Below, piece by piece: positions 63,706 through 64,000 of a stretch of 64,000 nucleotides of DNA. The notes beneath the pieces are model-generated. The model did not search any database, was not told where the DNA came from, and was given only the letters and a program-made list of their open reading frames with translations. Made by a program: the position numbers and the translations under genes. The stretch is from the NCBI RefSeq assembly GCF_011764445.1, contig NZ_BLPG01000001.1, positions 9,539,316 through 9,603,315 on the forward strand. The letters are read 5' to 3'. Numbering within the stretch: the first letter of the stretch is position 1; every line of letters begins with the position of its first letter. This DNA is from Phytohabitans rumicis. Its GTDB lineage: Bacteria > Actinomycetota > Actinomycetes > Mycobacteriales > Micromonosporaceae.

Positions 63706-64000
63706 TGCCCGGACAGACACGCGACAGCACCCGCCGCGACGGGGGCACCAGCACCTGGGATCCGTCGCAGCGGACGATCACGAACGCGACGACCTGTCCG
63801 TCGTCGGAGACCAGGTAGTTCTCGATCCAAAGAGTGGGCCCCGCCCCGCTGTCCGCTCGGCGCCGGCAGGCACGCTCGCGATCCGGACCCGAAGATCGGT
63901 GGAAGCGACGGCGACGGACCTGAGGATGTCGCCGAACAGCTGTTCAGAGGAGTTCTGCGGGAGCGTGGGGGAGCCCTGGCATCCGACGGTCACGTAGGCG
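63702..64000 (-). CDS. Hypothetical protein, partial at right edge, frameshifted
   Basis: The frame enters from beyond the window (VTVGCQGSPTLPQNSSEQLF, GDILRSVAVASTDLRVRIAS). A missing C in the run 63839-63842 shifts it into PTLWIENYLVSDDGQVVAFV and IVRCDGSQ. A further shift near 63750 would give an AVACLSGQ end whose TGA (63704-63702) overlaps the deaminase ATG. It is probably cotranscribed with the deaminase. Family not recognised. Confidence 0.45.

Noticed and set aside
1-64000. tRNA, rRNA, CRISPR array or phage attachment site
   Set aside because: I looked for T-loop (GGTTCGA) contexts, regularly spaced repeats and tRNA-adjacent integrases and found none convincing. A tRNAscan/minced run would be decisive.

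Overview
The window is about 70% GC and densely packed. GTG and TTG starts are frequent and neighbouring genes often overlap by 4 bases (ATGA, GTGA, TGATG). Mycothiol-era actinobacterial families are present: an F420/LLM oxidoreductase, UbiA-DprE1-DprE2, an ECF sigma factor with a membrane-tethered tail, and NB-ARC/TPR STAND proteins. This points to a filamentous actinomycete, most plausibly Micromonosporaceae, where arabinose-containing cell walls are common. The taxonomic call is inference. I saw no rRNA, tRNA or CRISPR array.

Layout. 0-3.6 kb: arsenic resistance on the minus strand (two ArsC-type reductases, an ArsR-phosphatase fusion, an AqpS-like channel, an ArsR, and a deletion remnant of an FAD oxidoreductase), then a MarR regulator divergent from a drug exporter across two MarR-type dyads. 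5-10.8 kb: a complete cytochrome bd locus, cydA-cydB-small two-TM protein-cydD-cydC. 11-15 kb: lipoprotein metallopeptidase, MFS transporter, broken MerR, secreted propeller-like protein. 15.7-18.4 kb: chromate operon (phosphatase-like protein, split ChrB, ChrA). 18.4-26.6 kb: accessory genes including EamA/LysR, ankyrin protein, a LysR-serine hydrolase pair and a tandem GNAT. 26.7-29.7 kb: ubiA-dprE1-dprE2, which makes the arabinose donor decaprenyl-phospho-arabinose. 29.7-35.4 kb: membrane protein, carbamoyltransferase, LLM and Gfo/Idh oxidoreductases.

35.4-42.7 kb holds the most interesting block: a large NB-ARC/TPR protein facing a minus-strand trio of Trypco2-like protein, trypsin-like protease and a 1264-residue NTPase with a long alpha-solenoid. 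This matches the architecture of actinobacterial NTP-dependent conflict systems. A short GG-V-L-GT-VAGRDL motif links the NB-ARC protein to a small membrane protein 2.2 kb upstream.

42.9-64 kb: ECF sigma factor, secreted proteins, hydrolases, a three-gene operon (small protein, penicillin-binding-type serine hydrolase, FAD monooxygenase), an S41 peptidase, a second NB-ARC/TPR regulator, a CBM2 protein, and at the right edge a probable N-heterocycle/urea-derivative catabolic operon (amidohydrolase, 40-residue ORF, AtzH-amidase fusion).

Two cross-cutting observations. First, at least fourteen genes carry single-base frameshifts, mostly one-base contractions of G or C runs. After correction, most affected genes give a whole number of codons and correct overlap with the next gene, so the window probably contains uncorrected sequencing indels and many apparently broken genes are likely intact. 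Second, an identical dyad GATAAC-N6-GTTATC lies upstream of two serine-hydrolase transcription units 27 kb apart, and a degenerate copy precedes the LysR gene next to the first one. This suggests a small LysR regulon.
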